Source: Campylobacteraceae bacterium (GTDB lineage Bacteria; Campylobacterota; Campylobacteria; Campylobacterales; Campylobacteraceae). Taken from it: a DNA stretch of 9,246 nucleotides. The stretch covers positions 1 through 9,246 of the forward strand of contig JAITEH010000040.1 of assembly GCA_031282125.1 (NCBI GenBank), written 5' to 3'. Shown one piece after another: positions 6,252 through 9,246 of this stretch (position 1 is the first letter of the stretch; each line of letters opens with the position of its first letter). The notes beneath the pieces were generated by a model. That model was not told where the DNA came from and searched no databases. It saw only the letters and a program-made list of their open reading frames with translations. The position numbers and the translations under genes are program-made.

Positions 6252-7295
6252 TTAGTGAAGCTCTTTCCAGACTTCTCTTTTCCACATGTAAGCAAAAAAT
6301 GCCATAAATACGAAGAATACAATCATACCAATGCCGATTGTTGTTCTTTCGCCTTTTTTGCTGTCGCCGATTTGCTCAAGATAGCCGACAGTTTTTTGCG
6401 TGTACTCTTCTGTGAGTCCGACGCGCGGCATTGCCGTACCGTCAAGCTTCTTTTGAGGGTCGTTGATGAAGTTTTCAAGGTATTCGGCTCCGCGCGCGCG
6501 AATCATTATAGAAAGATCGGGCGGATTTGAACCCATGTAACCTTTTAAAGCGCTCTTTTCGGTTGTAGCGTAAAGCGCGTCATATCTTACGTCGTGGCAG
6601 CGCAGACAAGCTGTTTCAAAAACCTCTTTACTGCTTATGTTTTGTGGTGCTACGGACTGTAGATATGCGACGATATCTGCTACTTCTTGATTTAAGTCTT
6701 CGCCAAAACCAAAAAACTGCGTCATCGGAAACGGATTTTCATCAGTGAATTTTTTGGACAGTTTCAATGCCTGCGTAGGATTGATGATAAGCGCGCTTAA
6801 GAATTTTTTGTCGTAAACGGCTCCCGCGAGGCTGAGGTCAGGTACGACTACGCCGTAAGCTTCGGAAGATGAAGCGTCGTCAAACGGCGGTTCAAATCCT
6901 TGAGATTTTAAGCCGTGGCATGCAGTACACGCCATAAAAAGCTCCGCGCCGCTCTCGGCATTGCCTTTAAGCGCGGCTATTTCGCCTGCCTGCGCCCAAA
7001 GCTCTTGATAAGCCTCCAAGTCATTTTCTCTTATCTGGACATCGTTTTTCGCGCTCTCTACGGCATTTTTGAGATTTTCATTAGTTGCGTTTGCGGCAAG
7101 TGCAATTTCAGCTTTTTGAAGCGCGGCTTTCGCCTCTTCTATTCTAACTTTTGCAAGGTCGATGTCTTCTTGCTCATAATTAAAATTGGCAGGCGCTACA
7201 TGAGGACTCATCTGGCTGTGAGCAAAAGGCTCTATACCAATGTATGTGATGAGCGTAAAAACTATCAGCACGATTAAAATCTTTAACTCTTTCAT
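6252..7295 (-). CDS. petC: Di-heme cytochrome c subunit of the cytochrome bc1 complex
   Basis: This is the electron-accepting cytochrome c of the quinol:cytochrome c oxidoreductase, facing the periplasm. The 347-residue protein has an N-terminal membrane segment (about 5-20), probably an uncleaved anchor. A charged, heptad-like helical stretch follows at about 42-97. Two c-type heme sites come next: CTACH (C123, C126, H127) and CLRCH (C230, C233, H234). Likely axial methionines are M191 in NPFPM and M289 in GTAMPR. A C-terminal membrane helix lies at about 318-338. Two hemes in tandem domains are known for the Campylobacterota complex and differ from the mono-heme c1 of mitochondria. The ATG overlaps the petB stop as ATGA, with GGAGG just upstream, so translation is coupled. 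Confidence 0.92.
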   Translation of the reverse strand: MKELKILIVLIVFTLITYIGIEPFAHSQMSPHVAPANFNYEQEDIDLAKVRIEEAKAALQKAEIALAANATNENLKNAVESAKNDVQIRENDLEAYQELWAQAGEIAALKGNAESGAELFMACTACHGLKSQGFEPPFDDASSSEAYGVVVPDLSLAGAVYDKKFLSALIINPTQALKLSKKFTDENPFPMTQFFGFGEDLNQEVADIVAYLQSVAPQNISSKEVFETACLRCHDVRYDALYATTEKSALKGYMGSNPPDLSIMIRARGAEYLENFINDPQKKLDGTAMPRVGLTEEYTQKTVGYLEQIGDSKKGERTTIGIGMIVFFVFMAFFAYMWKREVWKELH

Positions 7296-8566
7296 TTTGC
7301 GCCTCCATCTTTTTTTCTCTCGATGATCGTGATAAACGGCAGCGCGATAAAGAGTACGATAAACAGTATGGTAATGATAAAGCCCGCCGCATTATTTGAG
7401 ACGATAATACTGTATATATCGTTGCCTGGCGGTAGTTTACCGTATATAGTAAGAAGTATCAAATCTACGATAAGCACCCAAAACCATATTTTGAAGAGCG
7501 GTCTTTTTGACGCAGGTTTGACTTGCGGGTCGCGGTCTAAAAACGGCAGCAAGAAAAACGCTATCTGCGCAAATCCGAACGCTATCAAACCTATATACAT
7601 CGCAGGGATACCAGCTATATCAAAGTAAAAACCTCTCAATACTTCATAACTCCACAAAAAGTACCATTCAGGATAGATGTGTGTCGGCGTTTTGAGATTA
7701 TCCGCAGGGTCAAAGTTGATAGGGTCCATCGCAAAATCAAAATGGAAACAAACCAAGTACGATACAAAAATCATAAATATACTTATCACAAAAAAGTCTT
7801 TAGACAAAAATGCAGGCCAGAAAGGTATGACTTTTGATTCTTTTTTGCTGCCGTATTTGTATTTGTCGGCTTCTTCGTTGAAGTCAAACTCTTCGGCAGT
7901 TTGGTTGTTGACATGAGGAATGCGCAAAGAGTAGAAGTGCAGAGCTATAATCGCTATAATGACGATAGGAAGCAGCACTACATGAAGCATGAAAAATCTT
8001 GTCAGCGTAGCGTCGGCAGGGTAAAAGTTACCTCTTATCCACACAACCAAATCGTCGCCTATAAACGGAACGTTTGCAAAAAGCTCCGTGATAACTTTCG
8101 CCGCCCAATAACTCATCTGTCCCCATGGGAGCATATATCCGCTGAACGCTTCGGCTGAAAAACAGACAAACAGCAGCATACCGCTAAGCCATATTATCTC
8201 TCTGCCGCCTTTATACGAGCCGTAATATATCGCCACGAACATATGAATATATATGATTAAGAATATCAAAGACGCCGCAATCGCGTGCAAATGTCTCCAA
8301 AGCCAGCCGTATGCCACCTCTTGCATAATCGTGAGATTCACGCTGTCGAATGCAAGCTTAACATCGGGCTTGTAATACATCAATAAAAATAGTCCGCTTA
8401 TAAAAAGTACTGCAAAAAGTACCAAAAGTACAACGCCCATAGCCCAAAGAAAGTTGATATTTTTAGGTATCCAGTACTCTGTCATCAACACTTTGAGTAA
8501 CGGCTTAATCGCCAATCGCTGGTCAAGCCAATCTATAAAACCAGTCGCTTTTCTAATGTGTGCCAT
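7292..8566 (-). CDS. petB: Cytochrome b of the cytochrome bc1 complex
   Basis: Cytochrome b is the membrane core that carries the quinol oxidation and quinone reduction sites and two b hemes. The 424-residue protein is a full-length fused form with eight or so membrane helices. Heme ligands are H94 and H108 (RHLH preceding the first helix pair, 14 apart) and H195 and H210 (15 apart). The Qo site shows GYMLPWGQMSYW at 143-154 and PEWY at 299-302. The one-residue-longer spacing of the second histidine pair is like cytochrome b6 rather than mitochondrial cytochrome b. The ATG has GGAG seven nt upstream, directly after the petA stop, and the 3' end overlaps petC by four bases. Confidence 0.96.
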   Translation of the reverse strand: MAHIRKATGFIDWLDQRLAIKPLLKVLMTEYWIPKNINFLWAMGVVLLVLFAVLFISGLFLLMYYKPDVKLAFDSVNLTIMQEVAYGWLWRHLHAIAASLIFLIIYIHMFVAIYYGSYKGGREIIWLSGMLLFVCFSAEAFSGYMLPWGQMSYWAAKVITELFANVPFIGDDLVVWIRGNFYPADATLTRFFMLHVVLLPIVIIAIIALHFYSLRIPHVNNQTAEEFDFNEEADKYKYGSKKESKVIPFWPAFLSKDFFVISIFMIFVSYLVCFHFDFAMDPINFDPADNLKTPTHIYPEWYFLWSYEVLRGFYFDIAGIPAMYIGLIAFGFAQIAFFLLPFLDRDPQVKPASKRPLFKIWFWVLIVDLILLTIYGKLPPGNDIYSIIVSNNAAGFIITILFIVLFIALPFITIIERKKDGGAK

Positions 8567-8577
8567 CGTCCGTCTCC

Positions 8578-9081
8578 TTATGATTTGGCTATGAGTTGTT
8601 TATACTCATTTCCCTCTTCGCCAAGAACCAAAGTAGTGCCGTCTATCTTAAAAGGCGGTATATTCAAAGGTTTTGGAGGCGGAGCCACTACTACAAGTCC
8701 GTCAGCGTCAAATACGCCGCCGTGGCATGCGCAGTGAAACTGCTGTTTGGAGTCTTTCCACTCAGGGATACATCCAAGATGCGTACAGAGCTGTATAACC
8801 ACGGTATAGTTCGCGTCGTCCACTACAACATCTCTATTCTCATTTTTCTTCATTTCCGCCGTTTTTTTCAAGATAAAAACAGGCAGTCCGCGCCACTCTA
8901 TGGTGCGGCTCTCACCGTCTTTTATCGGCGAAAGATCTACGGTTAAAAACCCTGCAGCTTCTACACTTGGCAGCGGATCCCAGCTTTTTTTCATCGCTCC
9001 AAGAGACAAAACGCCTCCCAAAGCGGCGAACCCGCCAAGCGCAAAGCCGAAGAATTTTCTTCTTCCCTCTTCATGCGCCAT
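8578..9081 (-). CDS. petA: Rieske iron-sulfur subunit of the cytochrome bc1 complex
   Basis: The Rieske protein takes the first electron from quinol at the Qo site and passes it to the cytochrome c subunit. The 167-residue protein begins with a twin-arginine motif (GRRKFFGFA, R7-R8) before one hydrophobic helix (about 12-30), as expected for Tat export with an uncleaved anchor. The [2Fe-2S] site is CTHLGC (C99, H101, C104) and CACHGG (C117, C119, H120), with C104 and C119 forming the usual disulfide. The usual Ser and Tyr of the second box (CPCHGSxY) are Gly122 and Phe124, and the Pro is Ala118, predicting a lower redox potential. The ATG has AAGGA seven nt upstream. It is the first gene of petABC, with an 11-nt gap to petB. 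Confidence 0.96.
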   Translation of the reverse strand: MAHEEGRRKFFGFALGGFAALGGVLSLGAMKKSWDPLPSVEAAGFLTVDLSPIKDGESRTIEWRGLPVFILKKTAEMKKNENRDVVVDDANYTVVIQLCTHLGCIPEWKDSKQQFHCACHGGVFDADGLVVVAPPPKPLNIPPFKIDGTTLVLGEEGNEYKQLIAKS

Positions 9082-9117
9082 ACTTGCTTCCTTAGTATTG
9101 GAATAAATTAATTTTTG

Positions 9118-9123
9118 ATTTTA
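9118..9123 (-). promoter_or_regulatory. Possible -10 box of petABC
   Basis: TAAAAT on the minus strand lies 36 nt upstream of the petA ATG, giving a leader of roughly 30 nt. There is no clear -35 box. Other AT-rich matches exist in this 118-bp divergent spacer, so the choice is tentative. Confidence 0.35.
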
Positions 9124-9187
9124 GCGCGAATTTCATTAAATCTATATTGATTCGTGTTACTTTTACGCAATTTTCTTATCAAAACGA

Positions 9188-9193
9188 TATAAT
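9188..9193 (+). promoter_or_regulatory. -10 box of the gene starting at 9200
   Basis: A perfect TATAAT ends six nt before the ATG at 9200. The upstream sequence has T-rich runs at about one-helical-turn spacing, as in Campylobacter-type promoters, and no TTGACA. With no ribosome binding site between box and ATG, transcription probably starts on or next to the start codon. Confidence 0.55.
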
Positions 9194-9199
9194 CACGCA

Positions 9200-9246
9200 A
9201 TGAAAAAAATCAAGACTATTATTCACACTGCGCTTACCGCCGAAGC
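9200..9246 (+). CDS. N-terminus of an unidentified protein (cut by window edge)
   Basis: Only 15 codons are visible, reading MKKIKTIIHTALTAE. The start is supported by the TATAAT box just upstream and by an open frame to the edge, but there is no Shine-Dalgarno sequence. The short strand-like run followed by AL-x-AE faintly recalls the beginning of nucleoside phosphorylase or methylthioadenosine nucleosidase family proteins. That is too little to assign, and a cleaved signal peptide cannot be ruled out. It is divergent from petABC. Confidence 0.45.
   Translation, partial: MKKIKTIIHTALTAE

Noticed and set aside
6490..6502. CGCGCGCG run in petC as a regulatory or recombination site
   Set aside because: It falls within codons for an Arg-Ala-Arg-Ala-Glu-like stretch near residue 266 of PetC and needs no further explanation.
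6108..6530. Plus-strand 140-codon ORF antisense to petC and the small ORF
   Set aside because: It lies mostly opposite petC, which has clear heme motifs, and its translation shows no domain or sensible composition; it is a shadow of the minus-strand genes.
1..9246. A new defence, mobile or biosynthetic system
   Set aside because: Nearly every large gene belongs to a known housekeeping family in a familiar order; there are no integrase, transposase, toxin, nuclease-effector or array-like repeats, and no compositional break.

Overview
The window looks like a chromosomal housekeeping segment from a Campylobacterota (Epsilonproteobacteria) genome, most likely a free-living, sulfur-oxidiser-type relative of Sulfurimonas or Sulfuricurvum. 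The evidence is the gene order rnhA-rnc-aroC (as I recall it from Campylobacter and Helicobacter), an epsilon-type petABC operon whose 'cytochrome c1' is a membrane-anchored di-heme protein, a single-domain bacteriohemerythrin, AT-rich promoters with clear TATAAT boxes but poor -35 boxes, and moderate GC. No tRNA, rRNA, CRISPR array, transposon or phage gene was seen.

Layout. From 1 to 1391 (minus) lies most of dnaG (primase), cut by the window's left edge. A 70-bp divergent spacer with two back-to-back -10 boxes separates it from a tightly packed plus-strand operon. That operon runs from a LapB-like membrane TPR/zinc-ribbon protein (1462) through rnhA, rnc and aroC to a five-helix DUF4328-like membrane protein ending at 5258. 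The first four genes overlap at each junction, and aroC starts with TTG on the rnc stop. Convergently, a bacteriohemerythrin gene (minus) ends 3 bp away. An AT-rich gap of about 270 bp (5706-5974) holds its promoter and several small inverted repeats. From 9081 down to 5975 (minus) run petA (Rieske), petB (cytochrome b) and petC (di-heme cytochrome c), then a strong hairpin, then a small membrane protein ORF. At 9200 another gene begins on the plus strand and leaves the window after 15 codons.

How the genes work together. The left operon mixes replication priming (dnaG), RNA metabolism (RNase HI, RNase III), the last step of the shikimate pathway (chorismate synthase) and two membrane proteins. 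The pet operon encodes a quinol:cytochrome c oxidoreductase. Its Rieske protein lacks both side-chain hydroxyls that raise the cluster potential in ubiquinol-using enzymes, which fits menaquinol oxidation.

I found no convincing new multi-gene system. The best leads are local: RNase III with Asn in place of a metal-binding Asp (residue 114), the Rieske and cytochrome b variants, a LapB-like protein at the head of the rnhA-rnc-aroC operon, two genes (dnaG and the one at 9200) that look leaderless, and a small membrane ORF placed directly after a terminator-like hairpin.
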